Assembly: GCF_000018885.1 (NCBI RefSeq)
Contig: NC_010168.1
Span: forward strand, 2,418,001 to 2,482,000
DNA: 64,000 nt
Direction: 5' to 3'
Source of the DNA: Renibacterium salmoninarum ATCC 33209
GTDB taxonomy: Bacteria > Actinomycetota > Actinomycetes > Actinomycetales > Micrococcaceae
The notes below the pieces were generated by a model, which was given only the letters and a program-made list of their open reading frames with translations, had not been told where the DNA came from and ran no database searches. Positions 1 to 9,213 of the stretch are shown here, one piece after another. The stretch's first letter is position 1; the number at the start of each line of letters is the position of its first letter. Both the position numbers and the translations under genes were made by a program.

Positions 1-305
1 TTTTGGCCCGCGAGTACTCGGCGGATGACATGGTCGCCATGGGCGCAGTGAATGAAGCTGTTCCGCATGCTGAACTGGAAAACGTTGCACTGCAATATGC
101 CGCAGATATTGCCAGGCAGTCACCGCAAGCGATTCGGATGCTCAAATTCGCTTTCAATCTGGCCGACGACGGCTTGGCCGGTCAACAGGTCTTCGCCGGC
201 GAAGCAACTCGCCTGGCTTATATGACCGATGAAGCGGTAGAAGGCCGAGATGCGTTCTTGGAAAAGCGAGATCCGGACTGGCAAAACTTCCCGTATTACT
301 TCTAA
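1..305 (+). CDS. menB: 1,4-dihydroxy-2-naphthoyl-CoA synthase MenB, C-terminal part
   Basis: This is the last 100 residues or so of a crotonase-fold protein cut off by the window edge. The open frame runs in from the left, so the first visible TTG is probably not the real start. MenB closes the second naphthoate ring, turning o-succinylbenzoyl-CoA into 1,4-dihydroxy-2-naphthoyl-CoA in menaquinone synthesis. The tail, with a conserved E-G-R-D-A-F-L-E-K-R-D-P-D-W stretch and an F-P-Y-Y-F end, is typical of MenB and distinguishes it from general enoyl-CoA hydratases. menE follows after 15 bases and menA comes next, so the three form a menaquinone cluster. It appears intact as far as seen. Confidence 0.93.
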   Translation, partial: LAREYSADDMVAMGAVNEAVPHAELENVALQYAADIARQSPQAIRMLKFAFNLADDGLAGQQVFAGEATRLAYMTDEAVEGRDAFLEKRDPDWQNFPYYF

Positions 306-320
306 ACGGGCGACTTCTAA

Positions 321-1442
321 GTGAGCATCACCATGCATACCGACGAAATACTCAAAGCCCTCGCAGCGGCGCTAGCTGGCGAAGGCCCTGCCGTCCGCTT
401 CAGCCCAGAAGTCGCCGAACTCGTGCCCGCGCCCGAGGGCATCGCCGCAGTCGTCGGAACTTCTGGTTCAACAGGTCAGCCGAAACAAACCATGCTCAGC
501 GTCGAAGCCCTTGCGGCTTCGAGCATGGGCACTGCAATTGCGCTGCGCGGCGAAGGACAATGGCTTTTGGCTTTGCCAACACATTATGTCGCTGGCGTCC
601 AGGTTCTGGTCCGTTCGTTATTCGCCGGTACCCGGCCGGAAGTGATGTGTGGTGCGTTCAGCCCAAAGGCATTCATTACCGCCGCGCAGGAAATGATTGA
701 CCCCTTCCGTATTACCTCCTTGGTACCAACGCAATTGCAGCGACTGTTAGACGTACCCGAAGCGCTGCCGGTACTGCGACGTTTCAATGCGATTCTGCTC
801 GGTGGCGCACCCGCTAGTGAGCGACTTTTAGCCCAGGCCCGGGAATTTGGGCTGAACGTAGTGACCACCTATGGCAGCGCGGAGACCTGCGGCGGTTGCG
901 TTTACGACGGCGAACCGCTGGACGGCGTCGAAGTAGCGGTACGCGAGGGGCTACACGGCCACAACACGGTATGGCTCGGCGGCGCGACCATTGCCGATGG
1001 TTATCTAGGCGATCCCGAGCGCAGCGCCGAAGTGTTTGAGACGATCGAAGGCGCCCGGTGGTACCGCACCGGTGACCTTGGCTCCTTTGACGACGACGGC
1101 GCGCTGCGGATCCTGGGCCGGGCCGACGACGTGCTCATTTCCGGCGGGTTAAAGATTTCCGCGCGTTCAGTGGCGCAGGCTCTTCAGGCGATTGACGGCG
1201 TCCGCGATGTTTTCGTCGCCGGCGTCGCCGATCGGGACTGGGGGCAGAAGGTTGTAGCCGCCGTCGTCCTTGAAGAACACCTTAATATTCTCGCCTTGAA
1301 AACTCAAGCCGCTGACGTCCTCGCACGCCATGCAATACCGAAAACGTTCCTCGTCCTTGAGCAACTACCGCTGCTCCCACAAGGCAAAGTGGACAGGCTG
1401 AGCTTGCTATCGCAACTCGAAGCAGAAAATCAGCGAGAATAG
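321..1442 (+). CDS. menE: o-succinylbenzoate--CoA ligase MenE
   Basis: This 373-residue member of the ANL adenylating superfamily activates o-succinylbenzoate to its CoA thioester, the step before MenB. The phosphate-binding loop GTSGSTGQPK is at residues 46-55. A Y-R-T-G-D-L-G motif lies near residue 248 and the hinge R-A-D-D near 268. The C-terminal catalytic lysine is in P-Q-G-K near 355. It is short for an ANL enzyme, as actinobacterial MenE proteins are, because the N-terminal part is reduced. The start chosen is GTG at 321; an ATG at 333 is possible and neither has a strong ribosome-binding site. It lies 15 bases after menB on the same strand and is probably co-transcribed. Confidence 0.93.
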   Translation: MSITMHTDEILKALAAALAGEGPAVRFSPEVAELVPAPEGIAAVVGTSGSTGQPKQTMLSVEALAASSMGTAIALRGEGQWLLALPTHYVAGVQVLVRSLFAGTRPEVMCGAFSPKAFITAAQEMIDPFRITSLVPTQLQRLLDVPEALPVLRRFNAILLGGAPASERLLAQAREFGLNVVTTYGSAETCGGCVYDGEPLDGVEVAVREGLHGHNTVWLGGATIADGYLGDPERSAEVFETIEGARWYRTGDLGSFDDDGALRILGRADDVLISGGLKISARSVAQALQAIDGVRDVFVAGVADRDWGQKVVAAVVLEEHLNILALKTQAADVLARHAIPKTFLVLEQLPLLPQGKVDRLSLLSQLEAENQRE

Positions 1443-1509
1443 AAGCCGATATTCTCCAGCAACACCAAGCAATCCGCTTAGATCTCAAGCAGTCTAAGAA
1501 AGGACTCCC

Positions 1510-2409
1510 GTGGCCAGCGCACAACGTCGACCAACTTTCGGCCAATGGATCGAGGGCGCTCGACTGCGCACGCTGCCAATGGCTGTGGCTCCAGTCATCA
1601 TCGGCTCCGCAGCGGCCTACCATTTGGGCTCGTTCTTGCTCCTCAACGCGATTTTGGCCGCCGTCGTAGCGCTGTTCCTGCAAATTGGCGTCAACTACGC
1701 CAATGACTATTCCGACGGTATTCGCGGTACTGATGACGTTCGAGTCGGACCACTCCGGCTGGTTGGCTCCGGCGTCGCTTCGCCAAAGCAAGTCAAATAT
1801 GCGGCTTTTAGCACCTTTGCTGTGGCCATGGTTGCCGGTCTGGGATTAGTGCTGCTCTCGCAAGCTTGGTGGCTTTTGTTGATCGGCGCAGGCTGTGCGC
1901 TCGCCGCTTGGGGCTACACTGGCGGTAAGAACCCTTACGGTTACCTCGGCTTGGGCGATGTATTTGTTTTCGTCTTCTTCGGTCTGGTCGCCACCTTGGG
2001 CACTACCTACACGCAGGCGGGTCGGCTTGGCTGGGAAGCGGTCATCGGCGCAGTGGGCACTGGTCTGATTGCGGTAGCGCTTTTGATGGCCAACAACGTC
2101 CGAGATATTCCTACCGACCAAGAAGCCGGCAAACGTACCTTAGCGGTCCGCCTAGGCGATCGAAACGCGCGCAGGTCTTATGTGCTCTTTTTAGCCATCG
2201 CGATCTTGCTACCACTGGTGATGCTGGGCGAGCATCCGTGGTTGCTCATCGTGCTGCTCTTAGTCCCAGCAACCTTGTTGCCCAGCTGGATTATGCTCTC
2301 TGGAAAAACTCGCAAGGCGCTTATTCCAGTTCTTAAACAGACCGGTCTGATCAATTTGGGTTTCAGCGTGCTTTACGGCTTGGCTCTGGTGCTCAGCAAA
2401 GGTTTCTGA
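1510..2409 (+). CDS. menA: 1,4-dihydroxy-2-naphthoate polyprenyltransferase MenA
   Basis: This 299-residue integral membrane prenyltransferase of the UbiA superfamily attaches the polyprenyl tail to 1,4-dihydroxy-2-naphthoate, giving demethylmenaquinone. The first Asp-rich motif, N-Y-A-N-D-Y-S-D-G, is at about residues 63-71. The second, N-N-V-R-D-I-P-T-D, is near residues 197-205. About eight hydrophobic segments span the protein. The GTG start at 1510 has an AAAGGA ribosome-binding site a few bases upstream. It follows menE by 67 bases and completes the visible menaquinone cluster. It ends 17 bases from the convergent DUF4229 gene. Confidence 0.94.
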   Translation: MASAQRRPTFGQWIEGARLRTLPMAVAPVIIGSAAAYHLGSFLLLNAILAAVVALFLQIGVNYANDYSDGIRGTDDVRVGPLRLVGSGVASPKQVKYAAFSTFAVAMVAGLGLVLLSQAWWLLLIGAGCALAAWGYTGGKNPYGYLGLGDVFVFVFFGLVATLGTTYTQAGRLGWEAVIGAVGTGLIAVALLMANNVRDIPTDQEAGKRTLAVRLGDRNARRSYVLFLAIAILLPLVMLGEHPWLLIVLLLVPATLLPSWIMLSGKTRKALIPVLKQTGLINLGFSVLYGLALVLSKGF

Positions 2410-2426
2410 ACACGGTATAGCGCCGA

Positions 2427-2774
2427 TTAGGCGAGGAAATCCTTTGGAATTCGGCCGGTTTGATCAGTATTTTTTGCCGGTTTCTTATCGGCATCGATCG
2501 TGAGGCCGGGATTTTCGGCAATCAACGAATCCTCAGCTGCGCCGTCTTTACTGCGCTTAAGGGCACGTTCTTTACGTGCGTCTGCTGAGAAGGCGTAGTT
2601 GATTGAGGCTGCTGCCGCATCACGCTGTTTGCGGAAGAAAAGATACGCCACGCAAAAAGCAATCAAGGCCCCGGCGATCGCTGAGAAGATCGCGCCCAAG
2701 CCAAAAATATAGAAGATGATGAAGAGCGGTACGAAGACCGCCACCCTGATCAGAAAATATTTCCAAAACGCCAC
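2427..2774 (-). CDS. DUF4229 family small membrane protein
   Basis: This 115-residue protein has two closely spaced hydrophobic helices in its first 50 residues (residues 6-25 and 29-47), followed by a charged cytoplasmic tail. The tail has an R-K-Q-R-D-A-A-A-A-S-I-N-Y-A-F box and ends in a Lys/Asp-rich stretch. This layout and its place just after menA match the actinobacterial DUF4229 family, whose function is unknown. It converges on menA with a 17-base gap. No lesion is visible. The assignment rests on recalled family architecture and synteny. Confidence 0.72.
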   Translation of the reverse strand: MAFWKYFLIRVAVFVPLFIIFYIFGLGAIFSAIAGALIAFCVAYLFFRKQRDAAAASINYAFSADARKERALKRSKDGAAEDSLIAENPGLTIDADKKPAKNTDQTGRIPKDFLA

Positions 2775-2881
2775 CTGGCTATTCTACCCGCCTTCGCTGA
2801 GTAACGGCTTTGGCCGCTTGCTGCCGACTAGCGGTTAGCTCGAAGTGTCTGGAGTTTCAGCCAGCTCGGCTAGAATAGAGC

Positions 2882-3235
2882 ATGCTCCGTTACTTGCCGC
2901 TCCTGATCGTCGTGGGAATCCAGCTCTATGCCCTGATCGATTGCATCCGCAGCGAAGCGTCCCATATTCGCAGCTTGCCCAAGCCCGCGTGGGCGCTGAT
3001 TATCATCATCTTGCCGATCATCGGCTTTGTGCTGTGGTTTTTCCTGGGCCGCCTGCAATACGGTACTGCTTCTGCCGTTCGGAGCCAGCCCACCATAGTG
3101 GCACCCGATGACGACGCCGAGTTCCTGCGGAACCTAGACGTCACGCGCAAGCAAAAAGCCGAAGAAGCCCGACTCAAGCAACTCCGCGACGAACTCGAAG
3201 AACGCGAGCGGCAACTCCGCGACCAAGATTCCTAA
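2882..3235 (+). CDS. PLDc_N domain membrane protein
   Basis: This 117-residue protein starts with an L-P-L-L-I-V-V-G-I-Q-L-Y-A-L-I-D-C-I segment, then a second hydrophobic helix P-I-I-G-F-V-L-W-F-F-L-G. That is the PLDc_N (phospholipase D nuclease N-terminal) two-helix module, found as a stand-alone membrane domain in many Actinobacteria. The rest is a charged, probably coiled-coil cytoplasmic tail rich in Arg, Glu and Gln. There is no HKD catalytic motif, so it is not a phospholipase. It ends three bases before the convergent ccsB gene. Its function is unknown. Confidence 0.78.
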   Translation: MLRYLPLLIVVGIQLYALIDCIRSEASHIRSLPKPAWALIIIILPIIGFVLWFFLGRLQYGTASAVRSQPTIVAPDDDAEFLRNLDVTRKQKAEEARLKQLRDELEERERQLRDQDS

Positions 3236-3238
3236 CGT

Positions 3239-4330
3239 TTAGCTGGGCGCGACGCCACCATACGAGTGCAAGCCCTGGAAGAAAATATTCACCACGGTGA
3301 AGTTGAACACCACGCAGGCCCAACCGACGATGGAAAGCCAGGCAGCACGGGTGCCCGTCCAGCCACGCGTAGCCCGGGCGTGCAGGTAACCGGCGTAAAC
3401 GACCCAAATCACAAAGGTCCAGACCTCTTTGGTGTCCCAGCCCCAGTACCGACCCCAGGCCTTTTCAGCCCAGATTGCGCCAAAGATCAACGTCAGGGTC
3501 CAGCCCACAAAGGCGACGGCGTTGAGTCGGTAGGAGAGGTTCTCAAGGCTCAAAGCCGAGGGCGAAAGCCGCATGAACGGCAGCGAATCACGCCGACCGG
3601 AAGCCAGCGCAATTTCGCGGCGGGACTGAATCAGCTGCAACACACTCATGGCAAAGGTCAGCGTAAATAGTGCGGCAGAAAGTACCGCAATTGAAACGTG
3701 GATGACCAACCAGTAACTCTGCAGTGCGGGAACTAAGTGCCCCACCGGAACCCAGAATGCCACTGAGGCAGCAACCACCATGACCAGCACAAGACCAATA
3801 ACGAAGGTGCCTAAGAAGCGCAGATCACGCCAGAGCAGTGCAATGAGGAAAACCGCGGCTACCAAAAACCCGCCGGTAGTACAGAACTCGTACATATTGC
3901 CCCACGGCACTCGACCAGCAGCAACACCACGGGTGATCACGCCAGCACCGTGAATGACTACTGCCAAGATCGTCAGCGCAACCGCTACCCGAGCAGCAGC
4001 TCGACGCTCGCCGCCGTACCGCATTGACTCATCAGCGAGTTGGCCGGCTTTTTCGGCTGAGCCGGTATTGCCATGGCTGGTGGGGCGCTCTGCCAGGTCC
4101 GTCGTCGTGCCGTTAACGGTCCTTGACTCGGCTGCGGCTAGCATAGTCGCTCTAGGCGCCGCAACTACCGATGCGCGAGCGTCTTCGGTACGCGTCTCAA
4201 TTGCCCGGGTCGTCCGGCTTGAAACCACCAGATCCCAGGCAAAGGCGCAGAACGCCACCGCGTAGGTTACGCCGGCCAACAGCACAAAAAGCTCGCTGTA
4301 CTGGCCCAATGATTCGTTAATCTCTGGCAT
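3239..4330 (-). CDS. ccsB: c-type cytochrome biogenesis protein CcsB (CcsA/ResC type)
   Basis: This 363-residue polytopic membrane protein is the haem-handling subunit of the System II cytochrome c synthase. Its signature is the tryptophan-rich WWD-type stretch W-G-R-Y-W-G-W-D-T-K-E-V-W near residue 290, which presents haem to apocytochrome on the outer face of the membrane. Several membrane helices flank it. A roughly 100-residue charged insert separates the first helix from the rest. The start ATG overlaps the resB stop by one base (TAATG), so the two subunits are translationally coupled. Actinobacterial annotation calls it CcsB although the domain is the CcsA/ResC one. Confidence 0.94.
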   Translation of the reverse strand: MPEINESLGQYSELFVLLAGVTYAVAFCAFAWDLVVSSRTTRAIETRTEDARASVVAAPRATMLAAAESRTVNGTTTDLAERPTSHGNTGSAEKAGQLADESMRYGGERRAAARVAVALTILAVVIHGAGVITRGVAAGRVPWGNMYEFCTTGGFLVAAVFLIALLWRDLRFLGTFVIGLVLVMVVAASVAFWVPVGHLVPALQSYWLVIHVSIAVLSAALFTLTFAMSVLQLIQSRREIALASGRRDSLPFMRLSPSALSLENLSYRLNAVAFVGWTLTLIFGAIWAEKAWGRYWGWDTKEVWTFVIWVVYAGYLHARATRGWTGTRAAWLSIVGWACVVFNFTVVNIFFQGLHSYGGVAPS

Positions 4331-6018
4331 TAGTCTTCCTTCGTTCCCGGGGCTTCAGCTGCTGTTTTCTCCGCCGAAGCCGCGTTGCCCTGTTCGCTAT
4401 TCTCCGAGATATTCCACGCCTTGACCAGTTGAGTGCGTAGGCTGGCCGATTCTGCAGCTAGTCGATAGTCCTCGCCCCGAGCCAAAAAGCCGTACTCCAC
4501 CATTACTCGACCGTCGCTGTGGGTACCGGTACGGACCCACACTCGGCGCCGAGACAAGAACAGCGAAACCAGCAAGCCGAGCAACGCCGTCATGGCAAAA
4601 ACCAGCGCATACGACTGTCCGGGGTTGTCTCGAACTTCGATGCCGATGTACCGAGTCAAGTTGTCGAAAGTGATTGAACCTTTGCCATCCGGAAGTTGAT
4701 ACGTCTGCCCACCAGTCAGGCTGATCCCACCAGTCGGGAGTTTTCGGTCGTTCAACGGGGTGAGCTTTGAGGCGTCCAAGATGAAAACGTTCTGCGGTGT
4801 ACCAGAATCTAAGCCCAAGTCGCCGAAATACGAGTTGAGCAACACCTTGGGATTACCAGGATCAGGATCCATTGAGATGTCTAGACCGTCAGCGTTTTTG
4901 AAAGCCGTGGGCAAAAACAAACCTGAGAAGGCAAGCTGATCAGGTTTCGCGTCTGGCGCTTTGATGGTGAGCGATGAGGTGTAATCCGGATCTTGGAGCT
5001 TTCCGACGACCCAGTCTGAAAATGCCACATTGCCATTGCCATCTTTGACCGTGAAGTGCGGTGCGTAGCCATTGCCCAGCAAGTAGATCGAGGTGCTGCC
5101 AATCTCGATTGGCTCATTGACCTTGAGCTCCTGCTTCTCGGCCGGTGCAGTGGGTGAATCTTTGACCGTCACCGCAGCGGTGAAGTCCAAGGGCTGCACC
5201 TTTTTCGATGCCGCATTGCGGTCAAATTGAATATTGAAACTATCCAACTGAACCGAGAACGGCTTGAGCCAATCCGGGTTGAAGTTGGTGCCCTTAGTGA
5301 ATGAGTCGATCGAGGTCAGGTTATTGACGAAAGTATCTCCCACCGCCAGAACCCGCTGATAGGAAAAACCAAAAAGCCCCCCAACAGCAACCGCGACCAA
5401 TACACCGATAAGGGAAACGTGGAAAAGCAGGTTTCCTACTTCTTTCAAAAAGCCGCGCTCGGCACCAACACTAGGCCGCTCACCAGCTCGGATATCCACC
5501 CGATAACCACGCTTCTTCAGCGCGGCTGCGGCTTGTTCAATCGCTTCTTGCGCGTTGAGGCCGGTAGCGGCTGGGATCTGCAGCGTGCCATATTCAGGCA
5601 GCCTAGAAAGCCTGGCTGGCGTGCGCGGCGGTACGGAGCGTATCGCTTTGTAGTGTTGCCTTGCCCGCGGTACCACGCAGCCGATAAGTGAAATGAAAAG
5701 CAGGATGTAGATGGCAGAGAACCACGGCGAAGAGAAGACGTCGAAGAGTTTGAACCAATCCATAATCGGCCCAGAGACCGGATTGTCCTTAATGTACTTC
5801 GTCACCACCGAGGCGCCCTGAACCCGTTGCGGGAAGAGCGATCCTGGCACAGCCGCCACGGCCAATAGGAGCAGTAAGAACAACGCTGTTCGCATGCTCG
5901 TCAGCTGGGTCCAGACCCAACGCAGCGTACCCCACAAGCCCAATTTTGGCAGTGCGACGTTGTCCTGAGTTTTCTCCGTTGACGGCTCAGTCTTTTTCGA
6001 ACTCAATGCCCTACCCAT
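4330..6018 (-). CDS. resB: cytochrome c biogenesis protein ResB
   Basis: This 562-residue protein is the second subunit of the System II cytochrome c synthase and partners CcsB. Three helices near the N-terminus (about residues 41-58, 93-113 and 195-213) are followed by a large extracytoplasmic domain of around 250 residues. A last helix near residue 470 leads into a cytoplasmic tail. The N-terminal charged leader before the first helix is usual for Actinobacteria. It overlaps ccdA upstream by one base (TGATG) and ccsB downstream by one base, so the assembly genes form a tight operon. No lesion is seen. Confidence 0.94.
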   Translation of the reverse strand: MGRALSSKKTEPSTEKTQDNVALPKLGLWGTLRWVWTQLTSMRTALFLLLLLAVAAVPGSLFPQRVQGASVVTKYIKDNPVSGPIMDWFKLFDVFSSPWFSAIYILLFISLIGCVVPRARQHYKAIRSVPPRTPARLSRLPEYGTLQIPAATGLNAQEAIEQAAAALKKRGYRVDIRAGERPSVGAERGFLKEVGNLLFHVSLIGVLVAVAVGGLFGFSYQRVLAVGDTFVNNLTSIDSFTKGTNFNPDWLKPFSVQLDSFNIQFDRNAASKKVQPLDFTAAVTVKDSPTAPAEKQELKVNEPIEIGSTSIYLLGNGYAPHFTVKDGNGNVAFSDWVVGKLQDPDYTSSLTIKAPDAKPDQLAFSGLFLPTAFKNADGLDISMDPDPGNPKVLLNSYFGDLGLDSGTPQNVFILDASKLTPLNDRKLPTGGISLTGGQTYQLPDGKGSITFDNLTRYIGIEVRDNPGQSYALVFAMTALLGLLVSLFLSRRRVWVRTGTHSDGRVMVEYGFLARGEDYRLAAESASLRTQLVKAWNISENSEQGNAASAEKTAAEAPGTKED

Positions 6019-6767
6019 CAGATCGGAAACTTAACTACGATGATCCAGCCTTGCAGCTGGTTGATCAGGTAGTTCCAAATTCCACTCAACATCAATGCCC
6101 CCACGAGGATGAGCATGCCACCACCGATTCGTTGCAGCAGCAGCTTATGTTTGCGGAAGAAATCCAACGCCCCCATGCCGCGCCGGAAGCCAAGTGCAAT
6201 AAGCAAAAAGGGTAGTCCCAGGCCCAGGCAGTAGACAAAGGTCAACAATGCACCTTGTGCCGCCGTAGTTCCACCCGAGTAGGACAGCAATTGCACGGCG
6301 CTCAACGTTGGCCCGATGCACGGCACCCACCCTAGACCAAAGGTCAGACCCAAGATGGGCGCACCCCATAGCCCGGCGCGCGGCTTGGCATGAATTCGCG
6401 CTTCACGTTGAAAAAGGCCGAATCCACCGATAAACACAATGCCCAAGACGATGACGACGGCGCCCATCGCCTGAGTGATCCAGCCAGCATTAGTGGAAAA
6501 CCAGACGCCGATCGCACCAAGCGCGGTGCCAAGCGCCACAAACACCACAGTGAATCCCAAGACAAATAGGGATATTCCGAGCAGCATCCGGCCACGACGT
6601 TGTTGTGCCAAGTCGACGCCGGTCAGTCCCGTGACATATCCGAGGTAACCGGGGACCAGCGGCAGAACACAGGGTGAGAGGAAAGAAACTAGGCCGGCAA
6701 GTAACGCAACGGGCAAGGCTAAAAGCAAGGAACCGCTTTGAATCGCTTCAGCGAAAGGGTTATTCAC
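6018..6767 (-). CDS. ccdA: cytochrome c biogenesis / thiol-disulfide transporter CcdA
   Basis: CcdA is a six-helix membrane protein that passes electrons from cytoplasmic thioredoxin to extracytoplasmic thiol reductants, keeping apocytochrome cysteines reduced. The first helix carries F-L-S-P-C-V-L-P-L-V-P-G-Y and a later one has the partner cysteine in L-G-W-V-P-C-I-G-P-T. The frame is open to 6818, but GTG at 6767 is preferred. It gives an N-terminus just before the first helix and overlaps the end of the TlpA gene by only eight bases (GTGAATAA), suggesting coupling. The protein is about 249 residues. Confidence 0.93.
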   Translation of the reverse strand: MNNPFAEAIQSGSLLLALPVALLAGLVSFLSPCVLPLVPGYLGYVTGLTGVDLAQQRRGRMLLGISLFVLGFTVVFVALGTALGAIGVWFSTNAGWITQAMGAVVIVLGIVFIGGFGLFQREARIHAKPRAGLWGAPILGLTFGLGWVPCIGPTLSAVQLLSYSGGTTAAQGALLTFVYCLGLGLPFLLIALGFRRGMGALDFFRKHKLLLQRIGGGMLILVGALMLSGIWNYLINQLQGWIIVVKFPI

Positions 6768-7461
6768 TTTTTTCCGTTGGCGAGGCAGCGCCGCTTTCAG
6801 TAGCCCCGGACTCTGCAAGCGTGCTGGTGATAAGGGCTTTGAGCGTGCTCTTGTCAGCTAAGCCTAAGATCCTGGCCGCAACGCGACGGTCCTTATCTAG
6901 CACCAACGTCGTGGGCACTGCGGCTGGTGGAACTTGCGCTGCAACAGCTAGTAATACCGCGCCGTCTTTATCGTTGAAGCTTGGGTAGCTCAAGTTGAAG
7001 GTACGCATAAACGGCGTCGCAGTTCCTTCAGAATCGCGAATATTGACGCCATAAAACTCTGCCCCCTGAGGGCTCAGTTCTTTGTTTAGCGCTTCAAGAT
7101 CTGGCGCTTCTACTCGACAGGGGGCACATGCTGCATACCAGAAATTGAGTACGGTAACTTTGCCCTCAAAGCTCTTCGAGGCAATTTCCGTGCCGTCATA
7201 AAGTTTTCCGGTGAAGTCAACCGGATCGGTCCGCTTGCCTAGCGCGTATTCGGTCACGGAGCCATCGCCGGCTATGTAGTTTTTGTCATAGCCAGCTTTG
7301 GCTTGTTGCGCCAACGGATCGTTCGCGGTGCAGGCGCTCAAAACCAGAGCCGCTGAGACCGCCGCCGCGGCAAAAATGGCACGGCGTCTCAGGGTGCCGC
7401 GCCTACGCGAGGTCGTGGTTTTCGAAGTTTCGGCCACCGGGTCCTGCCCATCCAAGTTCAT
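6760..7461 (-). CDS. TlpA/ResA-like thiol-disulfide oxidoreductase lipoprotein
   Basis: This 233-residue extracytoplasmic thioredoxin-fold protein probably reduces apocytochrome c cysteines using electrons from CcdA. An Arg-rich stretch with twin arginines precedes a hydrophobic segment ending in the lipobox L-S-A-C at Cys44, so it should be a lipoprotein. The thioredoxin active site W-Y-A-A-C-A-P-C is at residues 108-115 and V-P-P-A-A-V-P-T holds the usual cis-proline. It sits directly upstream of ccdA, resB and ccsB in the same transcription unit, which supports the ResA-like role. Confidence 0.9.
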   Translation of the reverse strand: MNLDGQDPVAETSKTTTSRRRGTLRRRAIFAAAAVSAALVLSACTANDPLAQQAKAGYDKNYIAGDGSVTEYALGKRTDPVDFTGKLYDGTEIASKSFEGKVTVLNFWYAACAPCRVEAPDLEALNKELSPQGAEFYGVNIRDSEGTATPFMRTFNLSYPSFNDKDGAVLLAVAAQVPPAAVPTTLVLDKDRRVAARILGLADKSTLKALITSTLAESGATESGAASPTEKSE

Positions 7462-7534
7462 CGGTCTATCGAGTATTCTACAACGCGTCGAAATTCAATT
7501 GTCCCGCATGGCTAGACCGAGCCCAAACCCTGAG

Positions 7535-8197
7535 TCATTTGCGCAGACCGGCAACCGAAACGGGGTACAAGGCGGCCGCGGGCTCCTGGTAACGCACCGT
7601 CACAATGCGATCGCCGTCGAAATCGATCGAGGTGACCGAGGCCAGATTGCACTCACGCCGGCGCGGATCGTGAAAGAGCCTGCGACGTTCGGCGCTGAGC
7701 CTACTGACCAAAATCGGCAGTTGATGACTGACCAAAATCGATTGTGCCCCCGATCCACCGAGGGTCAGCGCCCGGTCGCGAGCGGCGTCGATCGCCAACC
7801 GCATCCGATGTGCTTGCTCTGTATAGGGCTCGCCCCATGACGGCTTGAAAGGATTGACGAGTTGCTTCCAATGAACAGGCTTCAGCAACTCGGACGGCGA
7901 AACCTTAAGGCCTTCAAAGTTATTTCCGGCCTCAATCAAGTTCTGGTCGGTACCAATTTCTAGGCCAAGCGCCGTGGCCGTTGGCTGCGCCGTCTCTTGT
8001 GCTCTGGTCAGCGGCGAGGCAGCAAGATCGACAATCTTGGCACCTTTTTTTCTTTGCGCTTGAAAAAATTCGGCGGCGAGCACCGCCATGGCTACGCCAC
8101 GATCGGAGAGATGAAATTCGGGAAGTCTGCCGTAGAGCACACCGTGCGGATTGAAAACTTCGCCGTGGCGCAACAGATGGACGGTGGCAAGGGGCAT
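7535..8197 (-). CDS. histidine phosphatase family protein (phosphoglycerate mutase-like)
   Basis: This 220-residue protein belongs to the two-histidine phosphatase superfamily. The catalytic R-H-G motif is at residues 10-12 and the second histidine is in L-V-S-H-Q-L-P. The open frame extends to a GTG at 8272, but ATG at 8197 puts the RHG motif at its normal distance from the N-terminus. The substrate cannot be told from sequence. In related Actinobacteria such a gene heads the cytochrome c assembly cluster, as here, 73 bases upstream of the TlpA gene. It looks intact. Confidence 0.87.
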   Translation of the reverse strand: MPLATVHLLRHGEVFNPHGVLYGRLPEFHLSDRGVAMAVLAAEFFQAQRKKGAKIVDLAASPLTRAQETAQPTATALGLEIGTDQNLIEAGNNFEGLKVSPSELLKPVHWKQLVNPFKPSWGEPYTEQAHRMRLAIDAARDRALTLGGSGAQSILVSHQLPILVSRLSAERRRLFHDPRRRECNLASVTSIDFDGDRIVTVRYQEPAAALYPVSVAGLRK

Positions 8198-8378
8198 GTT
8201 TCTAGTATCGCAAACCAGTTGCACCTCATCTTGCCGTTCAGCACCTAGTTTACTGAGAACTTTCTCAGACACTGGAATAAAAGATGCGTTTGCATGATTC
8301 TAGTAAGCAATGAAGGCGAATCCGTCGGCACAGAAAGCTTCGATCGCCCGCGATTGAACACTGTCAAGGAGTTATTGC

Positions 8379-8930
8379 ATGACTATCGAAAGCATCCCCG
8401 CAGGCCTAAACACCGGCGTTTGGAACTTGGACAACTCACACAGCGAAGTGGGCTTCTCCGTTCGGCACGCTGGAATTTCAAAAGTTCGTGGAAAATTTGG
8501 CGAGGTCACGGCAACGGCAACCGTAGGCGAAACCCTGGGCGACTCCTCCGTTACCGTGAGCATCAAGGCGGAGAGCTTCTCCTCCGGCGATGCAAACCGG
8601 GACGCGCACGTGCGCAGCGGCGACTTCTTGGACTCCGAGCAGTTCCCTGAGCTAACTTTTACCTCCACCTCAATTTCCTGCCAGGGTGAAACCTACGCCC
8701 TCAACGGTGACCTCACCATTCGCGGCGTAAGCCACCCGGTGACCTTTGAAACTGAATTCAACGGCGCAGTGGTAGATCAGTTCGGCACCAGCCGGGCAGG
8801 ATTCAGCGGCCAGACCACCATTAGCCGGAAAGAATTCGGCCTGACTTGGAATGCTGCGCTGGAAGCTGGCGGCGTACTAGTCGGCGATAAAGTCACCATT
8901 AGCATCGAAGCGGAATTCGTCGCGGACTAA
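8379..8930 (+). CDS. YceI family protein
   Basis: This 183-residue protein is a single YceI-like lipocalin-fold domain. Visible family features are W-N-L-D-N-S-H-S-E-V-G-F-S-V-R-H near the start, the central R-D-A-H-V-R-S-G-D-F-L-D motif and the terminal G-D-K-V-T-I-S-I-E. YceI domains bind polyisoprenoid-type lipids. No signal peptide is present, so it is cytoplasmic or membrane-associated here. The ATG at 8379 has a good AAGGAG site. A strong terminator follows at 8959. It appears to be a single-gene unit. Confidence 0.93.
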   Translation: MTIESIPAGLNTGVWNLDNSHSEVGFSVRHAGISKVRGKFGEVTATATVGETLGDSSVTVSIKAESFSSGDANRDAHVRSGDFLDSEQFPELTFTSTSISCQGETYALNGDLTIRGVSHPVTFETEFNGAVVDQFGTSRAGFSGQTTISRKEFGLTWNAALEAGGVLVGDKVTISIEAEFVAD

Positions 8931-8958
8931 TTCGAAATATTTCGCGACTTTTTTGTCA

Positions 8959-9004
8959 ACCGTGCGTCGAATCCTGGCCTACCGGGGTTCGACGCACGGT
9001 TTTC
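8959..9004 (+). terminator. Rho-independent terminator of the YceI gene
   Basis: Perfect 13-bp arms at 8959-8971 and 8988-9000 enclose a 16-base loop and are followed by a short T run from 9000. It lies 28 bases after the YceI stop codon. Confidence 0.88.
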
Positions 9005-9213
9005 TAGCCTGAAGCAACGGAATTTGCCAGATTCGTGCCAGTTGAGGCATATTTTCGGGGCGCCACGTCAGTAAATGAATGCCATTCCAGTCAATATTCG
9101 AGCAATGGCCGGAGATAATTTCGGGAAAACCCCGTAAATTAGCGAAAATTTTTTGCGCTAATGCGGCTCCCGGACTCTATGCAAAAGCTACATTGCGCAA
9201 TACAGTAATTGCC

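Noticed and set aside
1282..1791. 169-codon minus-strand frame across the menE/menA junction.
   Set aside because: It overlaps two well-supported genes and has no recognisable domain or ribosome-binding site.
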